A program made the translations under genes and the position numbers. Shown one piece after another: positions 6,526 to 14,031 of a DNA stretch of 22,071 nucleotides; within the stretch, counting starts at the first letter, position 1; the number at the start of each line of letters is the position of its first letter. Source of the stretch: an uncultured Clostridia bacterium (lineage in GTDB: Bacteria > Bacillota > Clostridia > TANB77 > CAG-508); assembly GCA_947632525.1 (NCBI GenBank), contig CANRPQ010000009.1, forward strand, positions 1-22,071. The letters run 5' to 3'. The notes below the pieces were generated by a model. The model made no database searches, had not been told where the DNA came from, and worked only from the letters and a program-made list of their open reading frames with translations.

Positions 6526-7680
6526 ATGATTAAGAAAGTTAAAATAATTTTAGTTTTGCTTATATTAATAGGAATTATATCAATTCCACTAAAAGTTACT
6601 GCACATTCTGTTGAATTAGACCCAAAAAATTTAATAACTTTACCTTTTATAATATTTAATGGCAAAGGTACTATTACAATTTCAAGTTCGGAAAAAAACT
6701 ATACTTTATATTACCAAGCAGTAGAAATACCAGATTCTACTTACTCACAAATTAAACAAATATCTGAAGATGGAGAAGAAGAAGCAAAAAAAATTGAAAC
6801 AGAATTAGATGCTTTAGATGCTGAATGTGATAATTTAAAAGAAATTCTTAATGAGAAATATGAAGCATATACAAATGCATCAGAGGACCAAAAAGAACAA
6901 GCAAGAACGGAATATGAAACTGCAAAAACAAACTATAACGAGAAGGCAAAACAATATAATAATAAGGCAAACGAATATAAAGAAAAAGTTAATGAAGTAA
7001 ATGTAAAAATAAATGAATTAACTCCAACTTATGTTGAGAGTAATTGGATAAAAACAGATAATAATAGCATTTTTGTTGATTTGTCAAAGTTTTCAGGACA
7101 AAAGACATTTGCTATGTGGGTTAAATTGGTTAGTTCAGATGGAACAACATGCTATGATGAAACAATATACACAATGTCTGGAACGAAAGCTAATGAAATT
7201 AAAGTAGAGTCAATAAATTTAGACAAAACTACTTTATCTATAAAAGAAGGTAGCAATTATACTTTAATAGCTACGATTACACCAAATGATGCGACTAATA
7301 AGTCAATCGACTGGTCAAGCGATAATGAAAATGTTGCGAAAGTTGAAAATGGAAAAATAACAGCAATATCAGAAGGAATTGCAACAATTACTGCAAAAAC
7401 AAAGGATGGTGGATTTACAGCAACTTGTAAAGTAACTGTTACTAAAAAAGAAGCAACACAAAATCAAAGTTCAACAGATACAAATAAACAAACAGAGACA
7501 AATGAACAAGCGGATACAGATAAAGAAGATAAAGAAAAAGTTAATGATACTACAATTTCTAAAGGAACATTGCCACAAACAGGTACCAATGTACATTACA
7601 TTATAGTTTCCATGATGATAATATTAAGTGTTATTGGATTTATATGCTATAAAAAAGTAAAATTCTATAATTTTAAATAG
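6526..7680 (+). CDS. Sortase-anchored (LPQTG) surface protein with coiled coil and Ig-like Big2 domain
   Basis: This 384-residue exported protein has, in order: a signal peptide (about 1-27, KKVK then a long hydrophobic core ending near VTAHS); a beta-rich segment (28-75); a strongly charged coiled coil (about 78-165, rich in E/K/Q/N/A); a second beta segment (170-215, SNWIKTDNNSIFVDLSKF); a bacterial Ig-like Big2 domain (about 226-306, with VESINLDKTTLSIKEG and WSSDNENVAKV...TITAK); a Thr/Gln/Asp/Glu-rich spacer (307-345); LPQTG (349-353); a hydrophobic anchor and a basic tail YKKVK. Sortase would cleave at LPQTG and link it to peptidoglycan. The start has an AGAGAAAGGAAA ribosome site. It lies 33 bases after the frameshifted membrane gene and within the cassette bounded by the 66-bp repeats. 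The ligand or role is unknown; adhesion is a reasonable guess. Confidence 0.9.
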   Translation: MIKKVKIILVLLILIGIISIPLKVTAHSVELDPKNLITLPFIIFNGKGTITISSSEKNYTLYYQAVEIPDSTYSQIKQISEDGEEEAKKIETELDALDAECDNLKEILNEKYEAYTNASEDQKEQARTEYETAKTNYNEKAKQYNNKANEYKEKVNEVNVKINELTPTYVESNWIKTDNNSIFVDLSKFSGQKTFAMWVKLVSSDGTTCYDETIYTMSGTKANEIKVESINLDKTTLSIKEGSNYTLIATITPNDATNKSIDWSSDNENVAKVENGKITAISEGIATITAKTKDGGFTATCKVTVTKKEATQNQSSTDTNKQTETNEQADTDKEDKEKVNDTTISKGTLPQTGTNVHYIIVSMMIILSVIGFICYKKVKFYNFK

Positions 7681-7834
7681 AATAAATAAAGATATTAGCA
7701 ATTATGAAAATTTTATAAGACTTTACCAAAAAAAGTTGAAATAAAAAAGACAATAACGAAAGAATTAAATATTTTCAAAGAAAAATGAAAATTTCGGTAG
7801 ATATAAATAAATAAATTAATTAATATAAATTATT
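7681..7834 (+). other. Decayed stretch between the LPXTG gene and the second repeat
   Basis: There is no open frame of useful length. The 19-base identity at 7753-7771 with the 3' end of the membrane-protein gene (6469-6487) and the loose A-rich similarity before it suggest the remnant of a duplicated copy of that gene whose downstream terminator repeat survives intact. Confidence 0.4.
7753..7771 (+). repeat. 19-base repeat, copy 2
   Basis: Identical to 6469-6487. It reads ITKELN in one frame, as in the intact gene, but has no continuous frame upstream. Confidence 0.7.
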
Positions 7835-7900
7835 TTAAAACACTGGTAATATTAAGTATATTTACCAGTGTTTTTACATATTAACTTGTTACCATAGAAA
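7835..7900 (+). repeat. 66-bp direct repeat, copy 2 (contains a terminator)
   Basis: Identical to 6044-6109 at every base. The distance between the copies (start to start) is 1791 bp. It lies 154 bases after the LPXTG stop codon. Confidence 0.95.
7837..7875 (+). terminator. Terminator downstream of the LPXTG gene
   Basis: The same 13-bp hairpin and T-run as at 6046-6084, here placed to end the transcript of the surface-protein gene and insulate rlmN. Confidence 0.75.
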
Positions 7901-8006
7901 CATAGATTTAATCATCGCTTCAAAGTAATATATATTATTATGCAGATATTCCTGACATAAATAGTAGAAAAATCATTAAAACAAACTAACAAAATTTTAA
8001 ATATAC

Positions 8007-8035
8007 TTGCTAAAAATAATTACTTATGGTATAAC
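8007..8035 (+). promoter_or_regulatory. Promoter of the rlmN - phosphatase - kinase - rpe operon
   Basis: TTGCTA (8007-8012), a 17-base spacer and a TGG-TATAAC extended -10 (TATAAC 8030-8035). It overlaps the in-frame TTG at 8007, which excludes that codon as the rlmN start and supports ATG 8067. Confidence 0.65.
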
Positions 8036-8066
8036 TAACGTGAGAAAAAAGGAGAAATATAATCTA

Positions 8067-9086
8067 ATGAAAAACATTAAAGAATACAACTTAGACGAAC
8101 TTAAGCAAGAACTTATTTCCCTAGGAGAAAAGCCATACAGAACAGAGCAAATTTTTAATTGGTTATACATTGAAAAAGTTAAAGAATTTGATGAAATGGC
8201 AAACCTTTCTTTAGAACTAAGGGAAAAATTAAACCAAAACTATACAATGTGCAATTTTAAAATTTTACGAAAACAAGAAGCTTCAGACGGCACTAAAAAA
8301 TATTTATTTGATGTACTAGACGGAAATGCAATAGAAACAGTACTTATGCAATATCATCATGGAAAAACTATTTGTGTATCATCTCAAATAGGTTGCAAAA
8401 TGGGATGTAAGTTTTGTGCATCAACAGGAATTGCATTTATACGAAACCTTACTGCAGGTGAAATTGTAGAACAGATTTTGGCAGTTGAGCAAGATATTGG
8501 AGAACATATTTCTAATATTGTATTTATGGGAATAGGTGAACCATTTGATAATTATGATAATGTAATGCATGCAATTCGCATTATAAATAATCAAAAGGGA
8601 TTAAATATTGGGGCAAGGCATATTAGTGTTTCTACTTCAGGAATAGTTCCTAAAATATATGATTTCGCCAATGAAAATTTACAATGCACTTTATCAATTT
8701 CGTTACATGCAACTACTGACGAAAAACGAAGCAAGATGATGCCAGTAAATAATGCATATCCAATAGCAGAACTAATGAAAGCATGTAAAGAATATATTAA
8801 AAAAACAAATAAACGTATTTCATTTGAATATGCTTTAGCTAAAGATAATAATGACAATTTAGAAGATGCAAAAGGGCTGGTAAAACTACTACATGGAATG
8901 ATATGCCATGTTAATTTAATACCAATAAATAAAATAGAAAATGGAAAATTTGTAAAAAGTAGTAATGAAAATATTATTAAATTTAGAGACTATTTAAATG
9001 ACCATGGAATAGTAGCCACAATTAGAAGAGAATTAGGCAGTGATATAGATGCTGCATGTGGTCAGTTAAGAAGAAAAAATCTTTAA
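8067..9086 (+). CDS. rlmN: Dual-specificity 23S rRNA / tRNA (adenine-C2) methyltransferase RlmN
   Basis: A radical-SAM enzyme that methylates C2 of A2503 in 23S rRNA and of A37 in some tRNAs, and so tunes decoding. From ATG 8067 it has 339 residues, normal for the family. The cluster-binding motif is C110-x3-C114-x2-C117 (GCKMGCKFC). The two extra catalytic cysteines of RlmN are also present: C103 (TICVSS), seven residues before C110, and C331 near the C-terminus (DAACGQLR). GIGEPF (155-160) is the SAM-binding GEP motif. Cfr is less likely than RlmN, given the chromosomal setting beside housekeeping genes. The ribosome site is AAAGGAG, about 12 bases from the ATG, which is a little long. It is the first gene of an operon: only 19 bases separate it from the phosphatase gene. 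Confidence 0.96.
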   Translation: MKNIKEYNLDELKQELISLGEKPYRTEQIFNWLYIEKVKEFDEMANLSLELREKLNQNYTMCNFKILRKQEASDGTKKYLFDVLDGNAIETVLMQYHHGKTICVSSQIGCKMGCKFCASTGIAFIRNLTAGEIVEQILAVEQDIGEHISNIVFMGIGEPFDNYDNVMHAIRIINNQKGLNIGARHISVSTSGIVPKIYDFANENLQCTLSISLHATTDEKRSKMMPVNNAYPIAELMKACKEYIKKTNKRISFEYALAKDNNDNLEDAKGLVKLLHGMICHVNLIPINKIENGKFVKSSNENIIKFRDYLNDHGIVATIRRELGSDIDAACGQLRRKNL

Positions 9087-9105
9087 GATACAGGAGGAAA
9101 AATTT

Positions 9106-9831
9106 ATGATAGGTTTTGCTAAATCAGATATTGGCAAAGCAAGAGATATTAACCAAGACTATTATTACATTCCAAGTTCAGATGATGATTTAAAATTATT
9201 TATTTTGGCTGACGGAATGGGCGGATATAATGGCGGTGAAGTAGCAAGTAAATTAGCTACAGAATCAGTCAAAAATTATATTGAAAATAACTTTAATCAA
9301 ATAGAACATACCAGAGATGAAATATTAAAACTTATAAAAAATGCAACAGAATATGCTAATATGGTAGTATTTGAAAAATCTAAAATGCAAGAAGAATTAC
9401 AAGGTATGGGTACTACTTTAGATATATGTTTCATATATAATAATAAGATATATATAGGACATGTAGGAGATAGCAGAGTTTACCGTATTAGAGGGGAAAT
9501 TATTAGAAAATTAACCAAGGACCATAGCTACGTACAGCAATTAGTAGAAGACGGAAAAATTACTAGAGAAGAAGCAAATAATCATCCAAAGAAAAACATG
9601 TTAACAAAAGCTTTGGGATGCACTGCTTACGTAGAACCAGATATTAGAGCAAGAAACTGGGAAAAAGGTGACATTTTAGTAATGTGCTCAGACGGATTAA
9701 CAAATATGGTAGAAGAAAAAGAAATTTATCTAGTGGTAAAACAAAATCCAGAAACAGCTCCAAACAAGCTAATAGAACTAGCAAATGAAGCTGGTGGATA
9801 TGATAATATCACTGTGATAACTATAATATAG
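9106..9831 (+). CDS. prpC: PP2C-family Ser/Thr protein phosphatase (PrpC/Stp)
   Basis: This 241-residue cytoplasmic metal-dependent phosphatase removes phosphate from Ser/Thr residues and opposes the PASTA kinase encoded next to it. The metal and catalytic motifs are all visible: RDINQD (13-18), LADGMGGYNGGE (34-45), GMGTT (100-104), GHVGDSRVYRI (118-128), CSDGLTNMV (194-202) and GGYDNITV (230-237). The length is typical for the bacterial stand-alone form, with no extra domains. AGGAGG lies 8-9 bases before ATG 9106. Only 15 bases separate it from the kinase, and the kinase ribosome site begins at the phosphatase stop codon, so the two are translationally close and produced together. Confidence 0.96.
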   Translation: MIGFAKSDIGKARDINQDYYYIPSSDDDLKLFILADGMGGYNGGEVASKLATESVKNYIENNFNQIEHTRDEILKLIKNATEYANMVVFEKSKMQEELQGMGTTLDICFIYNNKIYIGHVGDSRVYRIRGEIIRKLTKDHSYVQQLVEDGKITREEANNHPKKNMLTKALGCTAYVEPDIRARNWEKGDILVMCSDGLTNMVEEKEIYLVVKQNPETAPNKLIELANEAGGYDNITVITII

Positions 9832-9846
9832 GGGAGAGAATAATAT

Positions 9847-11838
9847 ATGAATTTAGTTGGTAAAGTAATAGGTAACCGTTACGAAATTTTAGAGAAAATT
9901 GGAGAGGGCGGAATGGCAACCGTGTATAAAGCAAGATGCAATATACTAAAGCGTTATGTTGCTGTAAAAGTCCTACGAGATGAATTTATAACTGATGATG
10001 AATTTATAAAAAGATTTAATTCAGAAGCACAGTCAGCAGCAAGCTTAACTCATCCAAATATTGTTTCCATTTTTGATGTAGGGCATGAAGAAAATATTTA
10101 TTATATTGTTATGGAACTAGTACAAGGAAAAACCTTAAAAGAAATTATAAATGAGGACGGAGTACTTCCTTGGAAATGGTCAATAAATATTGCAATTCAA
10201 GTTGCTTCTGCATTAGAAACAGCTCATAGAAACAATATAATACATAGAGATATTAAACCACATAATATTATAATTACAGAAGATGGAATTGCTAAAGTAA
10301 CAGACTTTGGAATTGCCAAGGCAGTTTCAAACTCTACTATTACAGCATTTGGAACAACAATTGGCTCAGTACATTATTTCTCTCCAGAACATGCACGTGG
10401 TGGATATACAGATGCAAAATCTGATATTTATTCTCTAGGAGTTGTAATGTATGAAATGCTAACAGGCAGAGTCCCATTTGACGCAGATACACCAGTATCT
10501 ATTGCATTAAAACATATGCAAGAAAAGCCAGTAGAACCAATTAAACTAAACCCAGCAATTCCTTTTGCAATAAATAAAATAATTATGAAAGCAATGGAAA
10601 AGGATATTAGCTTAAGATATCAATCTGCTACAGAAATGTTAAAAGATTTAAGTTTATCTCTAAAAGACCCAGAAGGTAGCTTTGTAAAAAGAAATAGTGA
10701 AACAATGAGATACACTCAAAGAATACCAACTTTAAACGAAAATATTGAGGAGTCAGCACAAGAAAGAAGAACAAATACGAAACCAAAAGGAAAATTGGCA
10801 AGATATTTTGAACAACATCCAACTGCTAAAAAAGTTTGGATAACAGTTATTATATTATTGATTATAGTACTTGTACCAGTTATTGGCTATTTTACAACAA
10901 AACTTATATTAGATGGTGGTAGTACATCTCAAATTGAATTAAAGAACTTAGCAGGACTATCAGTAGAAGAAGCTAAAAAGCTATATGAAGGTGAAAACAT
11001 AAACATAGAAATAGCAGAAGAAGTATATAACAAAGAAGTAGAAGAAGGAAAAATTATTTCACAAATTCCACCTTTCGAAGAAGATAAAACAATTGATGAA
11101 AATTCTACAATTAAATTAACAGTCAGCAAGGGAACTGAAATGGTTAAAATAGAAAAAGCAAATGTTGTAGGAAAAAAATATGAAGAAGTAGAAAAATATT
11201 TAAAAGACGAGTTAAAACTAGAAATTGAAAAAATAGAAGAGACAAGTAAAACAGTAGAAGAAGGAAATGTTATAAAATATTCACCAGATGATGAAAAAGA
11301 AATAGAAACAGGTTCAACAGTAAAAGTATATGTAAGTAAAGGAACTGGAATAAAGAAAGTAGTTGTACCATACGTTATTGGAAAATCTGAAGCAGAAGTT
11401 AAAAAAGATTTAGCAGATTTAGAGGTAACAATAGTATATGAAGAGGATATGACTAAAACAACAGGAAAAGCAACAAAACAAAGCATTGAAGCAGGAGAAA
11501 CTGTTGATGAAGGAACTAAAATTACAGTTACTATAAACCGTATTGAAGACTTAAAAACAGCAACAATAATAGTAAATCTAAAATCTGTATTAGGTGATAA
11601 ATCAACTATTGAAAAAGATGCGCAAGGCAATGAAATTAATCCAACAGTAAACTTTAGAATTGAAGTAGATGGCGATAATGTATATAGAGAAGAACACCAA
11701 AGAAAAGATAGCACAAATATAACACAAACCATTCAAGGAAAAGGAACCGTAACAGTAAAAATATTCGTAGATGAAATTAAATATAGAGAAGAACAACTTA
11801 CATTATCTGATAATACTCAAACTTTAACAATTGATTAG
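9847..11838 (+). CDS. prkC: Membrane Ser/Thr protein kinase with PASTA domains (PrkC)
   Basis: A 663-residue receptor kinase that senses peptidoglycan fragments outside the cell and phosphorylates cytoplasmic proteins. The kinase domain (about 11-275) is complete: Gly loop GEGGMATV (19-26), Lys41 in VAVKV, HRDIKPHN (133-140, catalytic Asp135), DFG (153-155), a Thr-rich activation loop (TITAFGTT) and SPE (179-181). A basic juxtamembrane region (302-330) leads to one transmembrane helix (about 331-352). Outside are three PASTA repeats: about 361-431, 432-500 and 502-568, each ending in a KLTVSKGT/KVYVSKGT-like strand. A further 95 residues (569-663) form a beta-rich, Thr-rich C-terminal domain, as seen in several clostridial PrkC proteins. 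The ribosome site GGGGAGAG overlaps the end of prpC. It is followed by rpe after 37 bases. Confidence 0.96.
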   Translation: MNLVGKVIGNRYEILEKIGEGGMATVYKARCNILKRYVAVKVLRDEFITDDEFIKRFNSEAQSAASLTHPNIVSIFDVGHEENIYYIVMELVQGKTLKEIINEDGVLPWKWSINIAIQVASALETAHRNNIIHRDIKPHNIIITEDGIAKVTDFGIAKAVSNSTITAFGTTIGSVHYFSPEHARGGYTDAKSDIYSLGVVMYEMLTGRVPFDADTPVSIALKHMQEKPVEPIKLNPAIPFAINKIIMKAMEKDISLRYQSATEMLKDLSLSLKDPEGSFVKRNSETMRYTQRIPTLNENIEESAQERRTNTKPKGKLARYFEQHPTAKKVWITVIILLIIVLVPVIGYFTTKLILDGGSTSQIELKNLAGLSVEEAKKLYEGENINIEIAEEVYNKEVEEGKIISQIPPFEEDKTIDENSTIKLTVSKGTEMVKIEKANVVGKKYEEVEKYLKDELKLEIEKIEETSKTVEEGNVIKYSPDDEKEIETGSTVKVYVSKGTGIKKVVVPYVIGKSEAEVKKDLADLEVTIVYEEDMTKTTGKATKQSIEAGETVDEGTKITVTINRIEDLKTATIIVNLKSVLGDKSTIEKDAQGNEINPTVNFRIEVDGDNVYREEHQRKDSTNITQTIQGKGTVTVKIFVDEIKYREEQLTLSDNTQTLTID

Positions 11839-11875
11839 ACATTATTCAGTAATAACATAAATTGGGGGAATAAAT

Positions 11876-12541
11876 ATGGTAGAAGTTTCAGCATCAATTT
11901 TAAATGTGAAAGGCGAAAATACAATTCAAACATTATACAATTTAGAAACAGCCAAAATTGATTATTTTCATATTGATGTAATGGATGGGCAATTTGTAAA
12001 AAATAATACAGTAGATAAAATGCTAGAATATTGTGAATACCTAAATAGTATTTCTAATTTACCATTGGATGTACATTTAATGGTAAAGGACGTATCAAGT
12101 TATATTAATAGCTTCTTGGTATTTGACCCTAATATAATTACATTTCATTTAGAGGCAGCAGAAAGTAAAGAACAAGTATTAAAATGGATAAAAACAATAA
12201 AAGAAAATAATATAAGAGTTGGGCTTTCAGTTAAACCAGATACCAAAATAGAAGAAGTAAAAGAGTTTTTACCGCTTGTTCATTTGATATTAGTAATGAC
12301 AGTGGAGCCAGGAAAAGGTGGTCAAAAATTAATTCCTAAAACAATAGAAAAAATACGAGCATTAAAAAAGTATGTTGAAGATAATCAAATAGAAGTTGAT
12401 ATTGAAGCAGACGGCGGAATAGATGCTGAAAACGCAGAAGAAGTTAAACAAGCTGGAGCCAACATATTAGTTTCTGGAAGTGCTATTATAAATTCAGATA
12501 ATTATAATGAAATTGTTCAGAAGTTAAAAAAAATAAATTAA
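11876..12541 (+). CDS. rpe: Ribulose-phosphate 3-epimerase
   Basis: A 221-residue TIM-barrel enzyme that interconverts ribulose-5-phosphate and xylulose-5-phosphate in the pentose phosphate pathway. Family landmarks are in place: SASIL (5-9), HIDVMDG (32-38, metal ligands His32 and Asp34), DVHLMV (65-70, His67), TVEPGKGGQ (phosphate/loop 6 region) and EADGGI (177-182, catalytic Asp179), then VSGSAI. The N-terminal part is somewhat diverged from the common PSIL form, but no key residue is missing. GGGGGAA precedes ATG 11876. In Bacillus-type genomes the ribosome-assembly GTPase gene rsgA/cpgA usually lies between the PASTA kinase and rpe; it is absent here. The gene ends one base before a strong terminator. 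Confidence 0.95.
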   Translation: MVEVSASILNVKGENTIQTLYNLETAKIDYFHIDVMDGQFVKNNTVDKMLEYCEYLNSISNLPLDVHLMVKDVSSYINSFLVFDPNIITFHLEAAESKEQVLKWIKTIKENNIRVGLSVKPDTKIEEVKEFLPLVHLILVMTVEPGKGGQKLIPKTIEKIRALKKYVEDNQIEVDIEADGGIDAENAEEVKQAGANILVSGSAIINSDNYNEIVQKLKKIN

Positions 12542-12571
12542 AAGTGCATTTCAAACGAAATGCACTTTTTT
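12540..12571. terminator. Terminator shared by rpe and the convergent bactofilin-like gene
   Basis: A perfect 13-bp stem, AAAAGTGCATTTC (12540-12552) with GAAATGCACTTTT (12557-12569), AAAC loop, and T-run to 12571. The A-run/T-run symmetry and the convergent genes (stop codons at 12541 and 12577) point to a bidirectional terminator. Confidence 0.88.
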
Positions 12572-12576
12572 AAACT

Positions 12577-13698
12577 CTATTTAGTATTATTATCTTTAAT
12601 TTGACTTACATCTTTTCTCATAAAGAAAGAGAATAGGAATACTCCAAGTCCTACTACATAGATAAATAATGATATGTATCCACCAACATATGGAATGATT
12701 TGTAATAACCATAAACCAATAGCACATAAAATTGAGAATAATATAAATTTACCTTTTGAAGTAGTTCCTAATTTATCTGTAATAAATTTACCACCTATCA
12801 TACTGAAAATAGGAAGAGTAATAGATAATATTAAAGCATATACAGCAATGATAGCCATAGAAACATAACTTAAAACTCTAGTAGTAACAAGTAAAATAAT
12901 TGCAAGTACTGGAATTAATACAATAGATAATATACCAATTCCTGCACTTATAAATGGTCGTTTAGTAAAAGTATAACTTGCTTTTTCTATAAACTTAGGT
13001 GCAAAGAAAGTAGCAAGTAAAATAACTACAACTGCATAAATAATGGTAGTAATAAATCTTACAATATAAGCTGAAATTATTTCTTCTGTAGAAGGAGTTT
13101 TTACTTCATACTTATTATACTTTATCTCTCCTGAAATAGCATCTTTAGGTAAAGTTAATTCTTGACCACTTGTGTAATTTAAATCTCCTTTAATTAAACC
13201 TTTCGCATCATCTGGCATTTTAATATCATTTGTAGTAATATAGGCATCTCTATTAATAACACCTTCTAATTTTACTGCTGAAGAATAAATTCTTATATCA
13301 CGCTTAACAGTACTTCCGCTTACTAAATCAAAACCTTGAGCAAATGCATAAATATCATTAGCACTTCCACTCATAGAAACATAATTTGCTAAAACAAAAA
13401 TGTTACCAGAAATAACAGCTGAATCTTCAACAGTTAAAGTATTAGCTAGTACAAACAAATCACCATCAACCTTACCTTTAATTGTAACGGCACTTCCCAT
13501 TGCAAAAGCATTACCATTTGTAGAACCTTCAATAACAACATTTTGTTCAAATTTATATATGTCTGAATTAATGATATTTATTGGTTTTACATTTGTGTCG
13601 TTACTCATTACAACAGGCTCGCTACTAGCTAAACAGATAGGGGCAAGAGCCAATAAACAAGCTAACATAACGAATAATAATTTTTTTGTTACTCTCAT
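12577..13698 (-). CDS. Membrane-anchored bactofilin-like (polymer-forming) protein
   Basis: This 373-residue protein starts with a signal peptide (about 1-25, KKLLFVMLACLLALAPICLAS). A repetitive beta-helix-like region follows (about 45-190), whose short strands recur with patterns such as VVIEGSTNGNAFAMG, VTIKGKVDGDLFVLA, AVISGNIFVLA and VKRDIRIYSS. This resembles the polymer-forming cytoskeletal fold of bactofilins. Five predicted transmembrane helices (about 212-234, 247-270, 277-302, 318-336, 340-360) and a charged tail RKDVSQIKDNNTK complete it. If the signal peptide is used, the beta domain would be outside the membrane, unlike cytoplasmic bactofilins. The family is common in Clostridia and not well characterised; a structural or envelope role is inference. 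A TTTATT...GGAGG site precedes ATG 13698. Confidence 0.8.
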   Translation of the reverse strand: MRVTKKLLFVMLACLLALAPICLASSEPVVMSNDTNVKPINIINSDIYKFEQNVVIEGSTNGNAFAMGSAVTIKGKVDGDLFVLANTLTVEDSAVISGNIFVLANYVSMSGSANDIYAFAQGFDLVSGSTVKRDIRIYSSAVKLEGVINRDAYITTNDIKMPDDAKGLIKGDLNYTSGQELTLPKDAISGEIKYNKYEVKTPSTEEIISAYIVRFITTIIYAVVVILLATFFAPKFIEKASYTFTKRPFISAGIGILSIVLIPVLAIILLVTTRVLSYVSMAIIAVYALILSITLPIFSMIGGKFITDKLGTTSKGKFILFSILCAIGLWLLQIIPYVGGYISLFIYVVGLGVFLFSFFMRKDVSQIKDNNTK

Positions 13699-13738
13699 AA
13701 TAAACCTCCATAATTTAATATATTTTGATGTCTATAAT

Positions 13739-13765
13739 ATTATACTAAATTAGGGAGAAAGTCAA
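13739..13765 (-). promoter_or_regulatory. Promoter of the bactofilin-like gene
   Basis: On the reverse strand, TTGACT (13760-13765) and TATAAT (13739-13744) are separated by 15 bases. This is short, and a 17-base alternative uses the overlapping TAATAT. It lies about 40 bases before the start codon. Confidence 0.55.
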
Positions 13766-13784
13766 TTGAATTTAAGTTTATACA

Positions 13785-13937
13785 TTACACTTTACTTTTA
13801 GAAGAAGGAAGCACAGACTTTGAAATAAAATAAGCACAATCATTAAAAGAAGTTATTTTTTTCTCGCTAATATTTTCAAAAGAACATTTTCCGTCCTTTT
13901 GATAAATACAATCTTCAGAACAATTAATATTAGTCAA
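13785..13937 (-). CDS. 50-residue four-cysteine protein
   Basis: The start is taken as TTG 13937, because GAGGTG lies six bases upstream; the in-frame GTG overlaps that site, and the frame upstream of it is hydrophobic and unlikely to be translated. The protein, MTNINCSEDCIYQKDGKC..., has cysteines at 6, 10, 18 and 34 (C-x3-C-x7-C-x15-C), the last in NDCAYF. Small clostridial proteins with the same DCIYQKDGKC...CAYF pattern exist and carry uninformative or doubtful names in databases. The spacing suggests binding of zinc or an iron-sulfur cluster, but no function is known to me. It is downstream of nth on the same strand, with a 94-base gap that holds only a weak imperfect hairpin (13996-14021). 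Confidence 0.65.
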   Translation of the reverse strand: MTNINCSEDCIYQKDGKCSFENISEKKITSFNDCAYFISKSVLPSSKSKV

Positions 13938-14031
13938 AACAATCACCTCTATAATTGTTATTATTATAAAAAAATATAAAAATATACAAAAAAATAAAAA
14001 CTGCACCTAAGTACAATTTTTATTGAATTTA

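Noticed and set aside
10929..11732. A 267-codon reverse-strand frame inside prkC
   Set aside because: It lies within a complete PASTA-kinase gene. The Ser/Phe/Thr-rich translation is the usual shadow of Glu/Lys-rich coding, and it has no ribosome site.
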